DNA of 43,103 nt from Bradyrhizobium sp. NAS96.2 (GCF_001908235.1 NZ_LGHK01000144.1:1-43103), one strand, 5' to 3'; shown: positions 15,125-23,532, counted from the first letter of the stretch. Program-made: numbers and translations. Notes: generated from the letters alone by a model not told the origin.

Positions 15125-15448
15125 ATGTCGCGTTTCACGGTCCACGATTTGGCCGCCACGATCGATGCCCGTGCTGCGACGGGCGGCGAGGCGTCCTACA
15201 CCCGCAAGCTGCTCGACAAGGGCGCGGAGCACTGCGCCAAGAAATTGGGCGAGGAAGCGGTCGAGACCGTGATCGCCGCAGTCGAGAATGACCGCGATCA
15301 TCTCATCGCGGAAAGTGCCGATCTCGTGTTTCACCTGCTGGTTCTGCTGAAATCACGCGGCGTGAAGCTGGAGGATGTCGAGGCTGCGCTGGAGAAGCGC
15401 ACCGCGATGTCGGGACTGGAAGAGAAGGCGTCGCGCAAGCGCGAATAG
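15125..15448 (+). CDS. hisE: Phosphoribosyl-ATP pyrophosphatase
   Basis: A 107-residue stand-alone HisE that hydrolyses phosphoribosyl-ATP to phosphoribosyl-AMP. YTRKLLDKGAEHCAKKLGEEAVETVIAA has the conserved KLGEEAxE metal-binding motif, followed by the ESADLVFHLLVLL helix with the second acidic site. The usual partner hisI is not fused and not in the window. The start is ATG at 15125; a TTG one codon earlier is less likely. It is the last his gene here; a composite palindromic repeat follows before coaA. Confidence 0.95.
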   Translation: MSRFTVHDLAATIDARAATGGEASYTRKLLDKGAEHCAKKLGEEAVETVIAAVENDRDHLIAESADLVFHLLVLLKSRGVKLEDVEAALEKRTAMSGLEEKASRKRE

Positions 15449-15552
15449 AGCATGATCCGGAAAAGTGTGAAGCGGTTTTCCGAAGGGATCATGCTCAAAC
15501 AAGGAGGCAAAGCGCGATGACGATTCAATTCAATCGCATCGCGCTTTGGCGC
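15449..15552. repeat. Composite double-palindrome repeat, copy 1
   Basis: Two palindromes joined by a conserved spacer. AGCATGATCC (15449–15458) pairs with GGATCATGCT (15486–15495). After CAAACAAGGAGGC, AAAGCGCGATG (15509–15519) pairs with CATCGCGCTTT (15537–15547). An inverted copy with the same order of parts is at 23413–23493. It starts right after the hisE stop and ends shortly before coaA. These are recognised dispersed elements of rhizobial genomes. Confidence 0.85.
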
Positions 15553-15584
15553 AAATGATCGAGCGCATTGAGAGGGGCGGCCTC

Positions 15585-16541
15585 ATGGACATCCGGGCAC
15601 CAGATCAGCAGTACAACCCCTACCGTATCTTCACGCGCCAGCAATGGTCGCATCTGCGCGACGATACGCCGATGACGCTGGAGCCCGGCGAATTCGACCG
15701 GCTGCGCTCGATGCACGACCGCCTCGATCTGCAGGAGGTCGAGGACATCTACCTGCCACTTTCGCGGTTGCTCTCGATCTATGTCGATGCGACCCAGCGG
15801 CTGTACTACTCGCAGCGCCAGTTCCTCAACATCCGCGATCGCAAGATGCCCTACATCGTCGGCGTCGCCGGCTCGGTCGCGGTCGGCAAGTCGACCACGG
15901 CCCGCGTGCTGCAGGCGCTGCTGGCGCGCTGGTCGCCGCGGCCGAAGGTCGACCTGATCACGACCGACGGTTTCCTGTTTCCCAATGCCGTGCTCGAGCG
16001 GCAGGGCATCATGCAGAAGAAGGGCTTTCCGGAGAGCTACGACCTGCCGACGCTGCTGTCGTTCCTCAGCGACATCAAGGCGGGACGGCGCCGGGTGCGC
16101 GCGCCGGTCTATTCGCATCTGACCTACGACATCGTGCCGAACAAGTGGGTCGAGATCGACCAGCCGGACATCCTGATCGTCGAGGGCGTCAACGTGCTGC
16201 AGACCGGGCGGCTGCCGCGCGACGGCAAGGCGGTGCCGTTCGTTTCCGACTTCTTCGATTTCTCGGTCTATATCGACGCCGATGAAGCCGTGCTGCGGGA
16301 ATGGTACATCAAGCGCTTCCTGGCGCTGCGCGACACCGCGTTCACCGACCCTCGGTCTTACTTCCACCGCTATGCGCTGCTGTCCGACGACGAAGCCACC
16401 GCGACCGCGATCGCGATCTGGGAGCGCACCAACCTCGCCAATCTCGAGGACAACATCCTGCCGACCCGCCCGCGCGCGACGCTGATCCTGAAGAAGGGCG
16501 CCGACCATGTGGTGCAGTCGGTCGCGTTGCGGCGGCTGTGA
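15585..16541 (+). CDS. coaA: Type I pantothenate kinase
   Basis: A 318-residue CoaA of normal length. The P-loop is GVAGSVAVGKST (93–104). ITTDGFLFPNAVLE (about 125–138) and KKGFPESYDLPTLL (about 147–160) are family signatures for nucleotide and pantothenate binding. It catalyses the first committed step of CoA synthesis, complementing coaE at 1820. ATG at 15585 (MDIRAPDQQYNPYR) with GAGAGGGG before it is preferred to a start 13 codons upstream inside the repeat. It converges with the sensor kinase across a perfect inverted repeat. Confidence 0.95.
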   Translation: MDIRAPDQQYNPYRIFTRQQWSHLRDDTPMTLEPGEFDRLRSMHDRLDLQEVEDIYLPLSRLLSIYVDATQRLYYSQRQFLNIRDRKMPYIVGVAGSVAVGKSTTARVLQALLARWSPRPKVDLITTDGFLFPNAVLERQGIMQKKGFPESYDLPTLLSFLSDIKAGRRRVRAPVYSHLTYDIVPNKWVEIDQPDILIVEGVNVLQTGRLPRDGKAVPFVSDFFDFSVYIDADEAVLREWYIKRFLALRDTAFTDPRSYFHRYALLSDDEATATAIAIWERTNLANLEDNILPTRPRATLILKKGADHVVQSVALRRL

Positions 16542-16576
16542 GTATTTGATCCGCCAAAGCTGACCACATCAACGGT

Positions 16577-16694
16577 GTCGTCCCGGCGAAGGCCGGGACC
16601 CATACTCCGCGGCCTCTGCAAAAGGCACGCGGCGAGACCGTCGTTCACCAAATTGACATTCGTGGTTATGGGTCCCGGCCTTCGCCGGGACGAC
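16577..16694. repeat. Palindromic intergenic repeat, family B copy 2 (perfect 28-base arms)
   Basis: Arms 16577–16604 and 16667–16694 are perfect 28-base complements (outer sequence GTCGTCCCGGCGAAGG) around a 62-base centre. It lies between the convergent ends of coaA and the kinase gene and could terminate or stabilise either message. It is the same family as 8264–8397. Confidence 0.9.
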
Positions 16695-16700
16695 GCTCGG

Positions 16701-18965
16701 CTACGCCGCGATATGCCGCCCGGCGGCGAGGCCGGCGAGGGCTTCTTCCAGCTTCTCGCGGTCGAGCGGCTTGATCAGGAAGCCGTCCATACCGGCTTCG
16801 AAGCAGGCATTGCGATCCTCCACCAGCGTATTGGCGGTCAGCGCCAGGATCGGCGTCCGGCGTCCGGACTGGCCGGCCAGCCCGCTGGATTCTTGCGCGC
16901 GGATCTGCTTGGTGGTCTCGATACCGTTGAGGCGCGGCATCTGGATGTCCATCAGCACGATATCGTAGGGCGTGCCGGCTGACCTCGCCGAGAGCCAGGA
17001 TTCCATCGCCTGCTCGCCATTGGTCGTGATGACCACGTTGTGGCCGAGCCGGGTGAGCAGCGAGCGCATCAAGAGCGCGTTGATCTCATTGTCTTCCGCG
17101 ACCAGGATCGAGAGCCCCTTGTCCGGCGGCGCGGCCGGCGCAGCAGCAGGCGCCGGCTCAGTGACCGTCTCGCTCACAAGGCTTGGCGCGGCGATCTCGG
17201 GCGACGCGGTCAGGCGCGCGGCGAGCGATGACGCGCGGAGCGGCTTGACCAGATAGCCGGTGAACATCGCCGTCTCGGACGCCGCGAGGTCCTGCCGGGT
17301 CGACGGCGTGACCATCACGATGCGATGCGTCGCATGGATGCGGGCAGCGGTGGCGAACGCCTCCATCGTCTGGGGGCCGAGCATGTGATCGATCAGGACG
17401 GTGTGCCAGCTTCGCTCCGGCAGCAGTGCCTCGGCGACATTGGCATCCGACACGATGCAGGTTTGCGCACCCCAGCGCTGCAGCCGCCGCGAGATCAGCG
17501 AGGCTTCGATGCTGTGCGGCGCAACCAGCATGATCGATTGGCCGGCGAGGTCAGGTGCGGTGAAGCTATTGGCCTCGCCGGTGTCGGCGGCGGTGAGCGG
17601 GATCGACACCTCGAAGGTCGAGCCTGAACCGGGCGTGCTTGCGAGCGTGATGCGGCCGCCCATGCGCTTGACGATGCGGTCGCTGATCGACAGGCCGAGG
17701 CCGGTGCCGCCATAGCTGCGGGCGATGCGATCGTCGGCCTGCTCGAACTCCCGGAAGATACGCTGCTGCGCTTCCGGTGCGATGCCGATGCCCGTGTCGC
17801 GAACCAGGAAGCTGATCTCGTTCGGCCAGATCCCGGGCTCGACGATCAGCGCCACGCCACCGGTCGCGGTGAACTTGATGGCATTGCCGGCGAGATTGAG
17901 CAGCACCTGACGCAGCCGCGCGGCATCGCCGGTCACCTGCATCGGCAGTCGCTCGTCGACATAGGCGGCGATCTCGATGCCCTTGGTCTGCGCGCGCGGC
18001 GCCAGCAGCTCGGTGATGTCCTCGATCAGGCCGGACAGCGCAAAGGCGCGGTGTTCGAGATCGATCTTGCCGGCTTCGATCTTGGAATAGTCGAGCAGCT
18101 CCTCGATCAGCGCCATCAGCGCATCACCGGAGGTCTTGACCGCCTTGACGTAGGTCATCTGCTCCGGCGTCAGCTGGGTGTCCATCAGGAGTCCGCTCAT
18201 GCCGATGATGCCGTTCAGCGGCGTGCGGATCTCGTGGCTCGCCATCGCCAGGAAGCGCGACTTGGCGCGATTGGCGGCGTCGGCCTGATCGCGCGCCTCG
18301 GTCAGCGCGTGCTCGCTCTCGGTGCGGTCGGTGACGTCGCGGCCGACGCTCTGCATCTCCGCGGGTGCGCCGGCATCGTTGCGCACGAGGCCCTCGCGCC
18401 AGGCGATCCAGCGCGGTCCGAGCGGTCCCTGGATCTTCTGGTCGTAGACCTTTGTGCCGTTGGATTCGAGTGCGGTGTCGCCCTGCTCGAGCACCTTGAG
18501 CGTGGCGGTGCTGCCGATCAGTTCGCCGCGGGCAATCTGCGCCAGCGCGCAATAGGCGTCGTTGGCATAGGTGATGCGGCCGTCGAGGTCGCGCAGCACG
18601 ATCAAATCGTCCTGCGCCTCGAACAGGGTGGAGGCGCGCTGTTCGGCCTCCTGCAGTTCCCAGTTGCGGTCGGCCATCGCCTCATTGTGCATGGCGATGG
18701 TGCGCAGCCGTCTGCGCATCAGCCGCAGGCGGATGCCGAGCGTCACGATCCAGAGACAGGCCAGCGCGAACAGGAAGCTGACCCCGATCGCGAATGCATT
18801 GGGATCGTAGCCGCTGTGCGGCGAGAGGGCGCCGGAGATGAACCCGAAGGCGCTGCCGAATGCGACGGAGAAGATCGTGAAGGAACGGACAATCGTCGCG
18901 ACCCAGGAATGGCGCCGCAGGAAGCGGCGAAGGCGTAACTTGATCCGGAAGAAACGCCCCATCAA
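16701..18965 (-). CDS. Membrane hybrid sensor histidine kinase with two receiver domains
   Basis: A 754-residue protein. Two membrane helices (about 22–45 and 57–80) enclose a short periplasmic loop of roughly 12 residues. A PAS domain follows (about 112–215; DGRITYANDAYCALA). HisKA has phospho-acceptor His244 in MASHEIRTPLNG. HATPase_c has LLNLAGNAIKF, RDTGIGIAP and GGTGLGLSI. The first receiver (about 477–585) keeps Asp526 and Lys574, but APHS replaces the usual acidic pair. The second receiver (about 619–745) is canonical, with AEDN, Asp673 in VLMDIQMP and IKPLD. No separate response regulator gene is adjacent, so the output partner is unknown. The minimal periplasmic part suggests sensing in the membrane or through PAS. 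Confidence 0.92.
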   Translation of the reverse strand: MMGRFFRIKLRLRRFLRRHSWVATIVRSFTIFSVAFGSAFGFISGALSPHSGYDPNAFAIGVSFLFALACLWIVTLGIRLRLMRRRLRTIAMHNEAMADRNWELQEAEQRASTLFEAQDDLIVLRDLDGRITYANDAYCALAQIARGELIGSTATLKVLEQGDTALESNGTKVYDQKIQGPLGPRWIAWREGLVRNDAGAPAEMQSVGRDVTDRTESEHALTEARDQADAANRAKSRFLAMASHEIRTPLNGIIGMSGLLMDTQLTPEQMTYVKAVKTSGDALMALIEELLDYSKIEAGKIDLEHRAFALSGLIEDITELLAPRAQTKGIEIAAYVDERLPMQVTGDAARLRQVLLNLAGNAIKFTATGGVALIVEPGIWPNEISFLVRDTGIGIAPEAQQRIFREFEQADDRIARSYGGTGLGLSISDRIVKRMGGRITLASTPGSGSTFEVSIPLTAADTGEANSFTAPDLAGQSIMLVAPHSIEASLISRRLQRWGAQTCIVSDANVAEALLPERSWHTVLIDHMLGPQTMEAFATAARIHATHRIVMVTPSTRQDLAASETAMFTGYLVKPLRASSLAARLTASPEIAAPSLVSETVTEPAPAAAPAAPPDKGLSILVAEDNEINALLMRSLLTRLGHNVVITTNGEQAMESWLSARSAGTPYDIVLMDIQMPRLNGIETTKQIRAQESSGLAGQSGRRTPILALTANTLVEDRNACFEAGMDGFLIKPLDREKLEEALAGLAAGRHIAA

Positions 18966-19065
18966 TGGTGGTCCTGAAAGTGCCCGATCTGGTGATGAGG
19001 ATGCGTCGGCGACCTTGCAAAGTGCTTGAAGTTAGTGGCTGTTTCGCGCTGCCCTCGGAACAGGG

Positions 19066-19581
19066 TTAGCGGGAGGTTAACTCCGCCATGATCCGGCGCG
19101 GAAAGTTGGGGTCAGGCGCGAGCGAGGCCGCGTCGAGATGGCGAGGGCCGCGGGCGCTGACGATCAGGGCCGCGGCATCGCGCACCGAGAACGTCTTCGA
19201 CTGCACGTAGACGCGGTAATCGAACGGACCATCGTGGGTGAGATAGATGACAGGTCCGGTTGCGGTCGGCTCGCTGGAAATCCCGATCAGCTGCGGCACC
19301 GCGTTGCTTTCGCAGGCGCCGGCCTCGGCATCGTCGATGTCATCGATCACGGTGAAGTCGGCGGCATCTGCGCTGTCTGCGATCTGGACCCGGACGGTGG
19401 CAAGGCCGGGGTCGTCGGTGAAGCTGACGTGAAGCTGCGCCTGCCAGGGGACTGACGCGATCTGCATCGTGGCGCCGCCCACGTCGATGCAGGGCCGGGG
19501 ACCCGGCAGCAATTCAGCGCGGGCAAATACCGCGGCCACGGCAAGGGGGACCACCGAGGCCAGGATCTTCATACGCAACAT
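19066..19581 (-). CDS. Small secreted hypothetical protein
   Basis: A 171-residue protein with a clear signal peptide (MLRMKILASVVPLAVAAVFARA). The mature part has one beta-rich-looking region (MQIASVPWQAQLHVSFTDDPGLATVRVQI) and two cysteines (one in RPCIDVGG, one in AGACESN) that could form a disulphide. I do not recognise the family. ATG at 19581 or 19572 are both possible; the former is taken. It is encoded between the sensor kinase and comM on the same strand, but gaps of about 100 and 130 bases argue against tight coupling. Likely periplasmic; function unknown. Confidence 0.7.
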   Translation of the reverse strand: MLRMKILASVVPLAVAAVFARAELLPGPRPCIDVGGATMQIASVPWQAQLHVSFTDDPGLATVRVQIADSADAADFTVIDDIDDAEAGACESNAVPQLIGISSEPTATGPVIYLTHDGPFDYRVYVQSKTFSVRDAAALIVSARGPRHLDAASLAPDPNFPRRIMAELTSR

Positions 19582-19711
19582 GACACAACTCGCTCGACCC
19601 AAGCGTGCCGCGGACCGCGGTGCTTATGGTTTGCGGAGCGTAAATGGGAGTGGTTACCGTCGCGTTGACGCGCGCGATTCCGCCACGAATTGAAACAGGC
19701 TCAGGTTCGCG

Positions 19712-21250
19712 TCAGGCGGCGCGGCGCAGATCGTCGGCCAATGCACGATAGGACAGCGCTTCGGCGAGATGGAGCCGGCCGATCGTATCAGCGCCATCGA
19801 GATCGGCGAGCGTGCGCGCCACCCGCAGCACGCGGTGATAGCCGCGCGCGGTGAGGCGCATGGTGTCGGCCGCCTCGCGCAGCAGCTTCTGGCCATGCGC
19901 ATCGGGCTGCGCGATGGTCTCGAGCAGCGAGCTCGGCGCTTCCGCATTGGTGCGGACCTGCGGCATGCCGGCCGCGGCGTAACGCGCGAGCTGGATGTCG
20001 CGCGCCGCCGCGACGCGTGCGGCGACCTCGGCCGAGCCCTCCGCCGGCGGCGGCAGGATCAGGTCCGCCGCGGTCACGGCGGGCACTTCGATCCTGAGAT
20101 CGATGCGATCCATCAGCGGGCCGGAGATCCGCATCTGGTAGTCGGCGGTGCAGCGGTCGACAGGTGCGCGCTTGCAGGAATAGCCCGGCTCATAGGCGTG
20201 GCCGCAGCGGCACGGGTTCATCGCCGCGACCAGCATGAAGCGCGCCGGATAGGTGACGCGATGGTTGGCCCGGCTCACCGAAACCTCGCCGTTCTCGAGC
20301 GGCTGGCGCAGCGAATCCAGCACGCGCGGATCGAACTCCGGCAATTCGTCGAGGAACAGCACGCCCTGATGCGCGAGCGAAATTTCGCCCGGCTTGGCGC
20401 GCATGCCGCCGCCGGTCAGCGCGGCCATGCTCGCGGAATGATGCGGGCTGCGGAACGGACGCCGCGCGGTCAACGCGCCGTCGCGGATCTCGCCGGCGAC
20501 GGAGGCGATCATCGAGACTTCGAGCAGCTCGGACGGCGACAGCGGCGGCAGGATCGAGGGCAGCCGCGCCGCCAGCATCGATTTGCCGGCGCCGGGCGAG
20601 CCCATCATCAGCAGATGATGCCCGCCGGCGGCCGCAATCTCCAACGCGCGCTTTGCGCTTTCCTGGCCCTTGATGTCGCGCAGATCGAGCAGCATTTCCT
20701 CGCGCTCATGCACCTTCGGCTGCGGCCGCGACAGCAGCTGCGTGCCCTTGAAGTGATTGGCGATCTGGATCAGCGAGTGCGCTGCGATGATCTGGATGTC
20801 AGGGCTCGCCCAGGCGGCTTCCGAGCCGCAGGCTGCCGGACAGATCAGCCCCTCGTCGCGCGAATTGGCGCCGATCGCCGCGGGCAGCACGCCCGCCACC
20901 GGTGCGATCGAGCCGTCGAGGCCGAGCTCGCCGAGCACGGTGAAGCCGCTCAGCGTATCCGGCGGGATCGCGCCGATCGCCGCCATCAGGCCGAGCGCAA
21001 TCGGCAGGTCGTAATGGCTGCCCTCCTTGGGCAGGTCGGCGGGAGCGAGGTTGACGGTGATGCGGCGGGCGGGAAGCGCGAGGCCGGAGGCGATCAGCGC
21101 CGAGCGCACCCGCTCGCGCGCCTCCGATACCGCCTTGTCGGGCAGGCCGACGATCGCAAACGCCGGCAATCCCGGCGCGACCTGCACCTGCACGTCGACC
21201 GCGCGAGCCTCAATCCCCTCGAAAGCGACGGTGGAAACCCGCTGGACCAT
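19712..21250 (-). CDS. comM: YifB/ComM-family Mg-chelatase-like AAA+ ATPase
   Basis: A 512-residue protein. The N-terminal ChlI-like domain (1–170; GLPDKAVSEARERVRSAL) is followed by an AAA+ core with Walker A GSPGAGKS (217–224) and Walker B VLFLDELPEF, then a C-terminal Mg-chelatase-like domain. A cysteine cluster (CRCGHAYEPGYSCKR with a later VDRC) lies in the AAA region, as usual in the family. ComM is a hexameric helicase that promotes branch migration during integration of transforming DNA in naturally competent bacteria; the homologues are very widespread in non-competent species too. The length is normal. The foreign-looking gene at 21390 starts 139 bases upstream on the other strand. 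Confidence 0.92.
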   Translation of the reverse strand: MVQRVSTVAFEGIEARAVDVQVQVAPGLPAFAIVGLPDKAVSEARERVRSALIASGLALPARRITVNLAPADLPKEGSHYDLPIALGLMAAIGAIPPDTLSGFTVLGELGLDGSIAPVAGVLPAAIGANSRDEGLICPAACGSEAAWASPDIQIIAAHSLIQIANHFKGTQLLSRPQPKVHEREEMLLDLRDIKGQESAKRALEIAAAGGHHLLMMGSPGAGKSMLAARLPSILPPLSPSELLEVSMIASVAGEIRDGALTARRPFRSPHHSASMAALTGGGMRAKPGEISLAHQGVLFLDELPEFDPRVLDSLRQPLENGEVSVSRANHRVTYPARFMLVAAMNPCRCGHAYEPGYSCKRAPVDRCTADYQMRISGPLMDRIDLRIEVPAVTAADLILPPPAEGSAEVAARVAAARDIQLARYAAAGMPQVRTNAEAPSSLLETIAQPDAHGQKLLREAADTMRLTARGYHRVLRVARTLADLDGADTIGRLHLAEALSYRALADDLRRAA

Positions 21251-21389
21251 GCTGCCCCTATCTTCCGCAATTAAGGGTAGTGGAAACCGGTGGAAAGCGC
21301 AAGAACATTACGGGAACAAACTTCGGCGGCAACCTCCTCATGGTAAGGATTCTGCTGGCGAAGCTCTAGTGAACTGAAGTGAGGGCAAT

Positions 21390-22217
21390 GTGTCCCGTTA
21401 TAGCCAACTCTACATTGATCAAGCAGGACCGGTACCGGACAGCCCGCGCGCTCGCCGACGCGTCGGAAAGCTGATGGAGAGAGTCACCACCGACGACACC
21501 ACGCCAGAACTGCGAGATCTCTTGGAGCGCGAGTTGGGAATTCGGGTAAAGGCTACTTACAACATCGAATGGATCGCATTTTGCGAGAAATGCGACATTC
21601 GCGATTTTCTTGATTGCATTACGCTCGCCAATACTTTCTTCGTAAAGAGAGGCCAATCGGCCGGAGCACGCATTTGGCAGCAGGAGGTTCGGCGTATCTT
21701 TACTGAAGAACGCCTTGCGTATGAAATCGATGAAAGTTGCGTTGTCCATCCAGCCGTAGACCAAGAATTTCAGAGGAACCGTCGGTCCACCTTGGCTGGA
21801 CTCCAGAATGCCCGATATTCGAACAGTCTAGCGGCATTCGAACGAATATCTGATCAACTGGCGGAGCAGCCTCCTAATGGCAAAGACGCTTGGCGAGCAA
21901 TCTTTAGCGCGGTAGAGGGGCTTTTTCGTCTGATGTTTCCTTCTGCGCCCCAGTTAAATGCCGGAGCTGCGGAAACTCACCTAGGTTCGATTATTCAGCA
22001 GACGCACGCGAACGACGCAACTGCAATGCGAGCAGCTAACAAACAGCTGGCATCGTTCAGGGGCTGGATAGATTCCTCGCACAATTATCGCCATGAGCAG
22101 GGTAGTGAAGAGCCGGTTCAACCGCCTATTGATCTCGCGATTTTGGCGATAAGCAATGGCACCGCATTCTTGCGCTGGCTTATTTACTTGGATCAAGCAA
22201 ACAGTGCTAAGCCTTGA
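21390..22217 (+). CDS. Orphan AT-richer protein, possibly HEPN-like
   Basis: A 275-residue protein with no signal peptide or membrane segment. Start GTG at 21390 after GTGAGGGCA. GC over 21541–21900 is about 49% by my count, against 73% for a sample line in comM, so it is probably acquired. I do not recognise a named domain with certainty. The N-terminal part (1–115) is basic and mixed helical. After about 120 come NRRSTLAGLQNARYSNSL, then DAWRAIFSAVEGLFRLMFP (about 165–183), and near the end WIDSSHNYRHEQG followed by PPIDLAILAISNGTAFLRWL. A C-terminal helical bundle with a conserved-looking RHxxG is reminiscent of HEPN or abortive-infection (AbiJ-like) proteins, but the canonical R-x4-6-H spacing is not clear. 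No partner gene is adjacent. The immunity idea is inference. Confidence 0.75.
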   Translation: MSRYSQLYIDQAGPVPDSPRARRRVGKLMERVTTDDTTPELRDLLERELGIRVKATYNIEWIAFCEKCDIRDFLDCITLANTFFVKRGQSAGARIWQQEVRRIFTEERLAYEIDESCVVHPAVDQEFQRNRRSTLAGLQNARYSNSLAAFERISDQLAEQPPNGKDAWRAIFSAVEGLFRLMFPSAPQLNAGAAETHLGSIIQQTHANDATAMRAANKQLASFRGWIDSSHNYRHEQGSEEPVQPPIDLAILAISNGTAFLRWLIYLDQANSAKP

Positions 22218-22241
22218 ATCTGCCTGACGTGAAATCTTGCT

Positions 22242-22280
22242 AGCTTGTCCGTGAGGGTGACAAGCTGTCCCCCTCACGGA
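22242..22280. other. Overlapping stem-loops between convergent genes (pseudoknot-capable)
   Basis: AGCTTGTC (22242–22249) pairs with GACAAGCT (22259–22266). TCCGTGAGGG (22248–22257) pairs with CCCTCACGGA (22271–22280). The two perfect stems interleave and share two bases, so they could alternate or form an H-type pseudoknot. The site lies between the orphan gene and the metallo-hydrolase gene, 12 bases from the latter's stop. It may serve as a two-way terminator, though no T-run follows. Confidence 0.6.
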
Positions 22281-22291
22281 GCTTTGTACGA

Positions 22292-23263
22292 TTACAGCGT
22301 CATCTGCATCGGCTCGGGATAGTAGTGGAAGCCCTCGCCGGCCTTGGCGACGTGGCCGTAGCCCGGCCAGGCGAAGTGATAGGACATGACAGGCGTCTTG
22401 TTCGCAGCCAACGTCTCCAGCAGCCTGACCCGCGAGGCCGCCGCCTGCTTCGGGTCGGTGTCGTATGAGAACTCCATCCGCGGCCGCTCCAGCAGCAGCA
22501 CCGCGTGATGCGAGAGGTCGCCGAGGAAGGCGAACGACTTGCCGCCGGAGCTCACCATGAAGATGGTGTGGCCCACGGTGTGGCCGGGCGCCGCGATCGC
22601 CTGCACGCCGGGCAGGAATTCCTGGCCGTCCTTGAAGAACACGATGCGGTCGCGCACCGGCAGCAGGTTCTTGCGGGCGTGCACGACAAAGTCCTTCAAC
22701 GGACTGCCCATCTTGCCTTCGTCGGTCCAGAAATCGAGATCGCTCTGCGCGATGTAGTACTGCGCATTCGGGAACAGCGGCTTGTCGTCGGCGCCGACAA
22801 TGCCGCCGATATGATCGATGTGCGCGTGCGACAGCACGACGGCGTCGATGTCCTCCGGCTTGATGCCGGCTTCCTGCATGCTCTTCTGCTGCCGCCCGGT
22901 GGTCGGACCGAACGCCTTCGACGTGCCCATGCCGGTATCGAACAGGATCAGCTTGTCGCCGGTGTTGACGATCGGCGAATTCTGCTCGAGCACGACATTG
23001 TCGGGCGAGAGGAAGTTGTCGGAGAGCATCTTCTTCACTTCTTCCTTCGGCACGCCGGTGAAGGTGCCGGAGGGATCGCCGAGCGGAAGCGGACCGTCGG
23101 AGACGACGGTGACTTCGGCATCGCCGAGCACGAAGCGGTGCCAATAGGGAGTCTGCGTGCCGAGCTTCGGCGCGCGCGCTTGCGCAGTGCCGCCGAGGAG
23201 TGTGCTGGCGCCGAGACCGGCACCGAGCGCGAGCAAGGATCGTCGTGAGACATTGAGCGTCAT
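22292..23263 (-). CDS. Exported MBL-fold metallo-hydrolase
   Basis: A 323-residue protein. The N-terminus MTLNVSRRSLLALGAGLGAS is a probable Tat signal (SRRSLL) with cleavage near AQA. The metallo-beta-lactamase core shows the zinc motif HAHIDH (146–151) in VVLSHAHIDHIGG, then APGHTVGHTIF and FLGDLSHH with the further metal ligands. The layout (LILFDTGMGTSKAF before the motif) is that of the broad MBL hydrolase group that includes lactonases and quorum-quenching enzymes; the substrate cannot be read. ATG at 23263 is preceded by AGGAAG; an open frame extends further upstream without family features. It stands alone: a 269-base gap with a repeat separates it from gshB. Confidence 0.88.
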   Translation of the reverse strand: MTLNVSRRSLLALGAGLGASTLLGGTAQARAPKLGTQTPYWHRFVLGDAEVTVVSDGPLPLGDPSGTFTGVPKEEVKKMLSDNFLSPDNVVLEQNSPIVNTGDKLILFDTGMGTSKAFGPTTGRQQKSMQEAGIKPEDIDAVVLSHAHIDHIGGIVGADDKPLFPNAQYYIAQSDLDFWTDEGKMGSPLKDFVVHARKNLLPVRDRIVFFKDGQEFLPGVQAIAAPGHTVGHTIFMVSSGGKSFAFLGDLSHHAVLLLERPRMEFSYDTDPKQAAASRVRLLETLAANKTPVMSYHFAWPGYGHVAKAGEGFHYYPEPMQMTL

Positions 23264-23412
23264 AACGTCTTCCTCCAAATTTTTATGAGTTTGTTGCGTT
23301 GTCGCCCGCACTGGCCCGCCGCTTGACCTGACACAGGCAAGAGGATGCTGCCCGCGCCTGCGCAAGCTGGCAAGAAGAATAAGGCGAACGCAGGCGCAGC
23401 CGAACCCAGGCT

Positions 23413-23493
23413 AACGCGCGATGCGATTGTGATTCATCGTCATCGCGCTTTAGCGCTTTGTTTGGGCATGATCTTTTCGGGCGATCATGCCCC
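23413..23493. repeat. Composite double-palindrome repeat, copy 2 (inverted)
   Basis: GCGCGATG (23416–23423) pairs with CATCGCGC (23441–23448), and GGGCATGATC (23464–23473) pairs with GATCATGCCC (23483–23492). Read on the reverse strand, the order and spacer (CAAACAAAGCGC) match the copy at 15449–15552, with the first palindrome shortened. It lies between gshB and the metallo-hydrolase gene. Confidence 0.82.
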
Positions 23494-23532
23494 AGAGTTC
23501 AACCTGCATGTGCAACGCACAAGGAAGGAGGA

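Noticed and set aside
21251..22291. Direct repeats or attachment sites flanking the orphan gene
   Set aside because: I compared both flanks by eye and saw no shared direct repeat of useful length.
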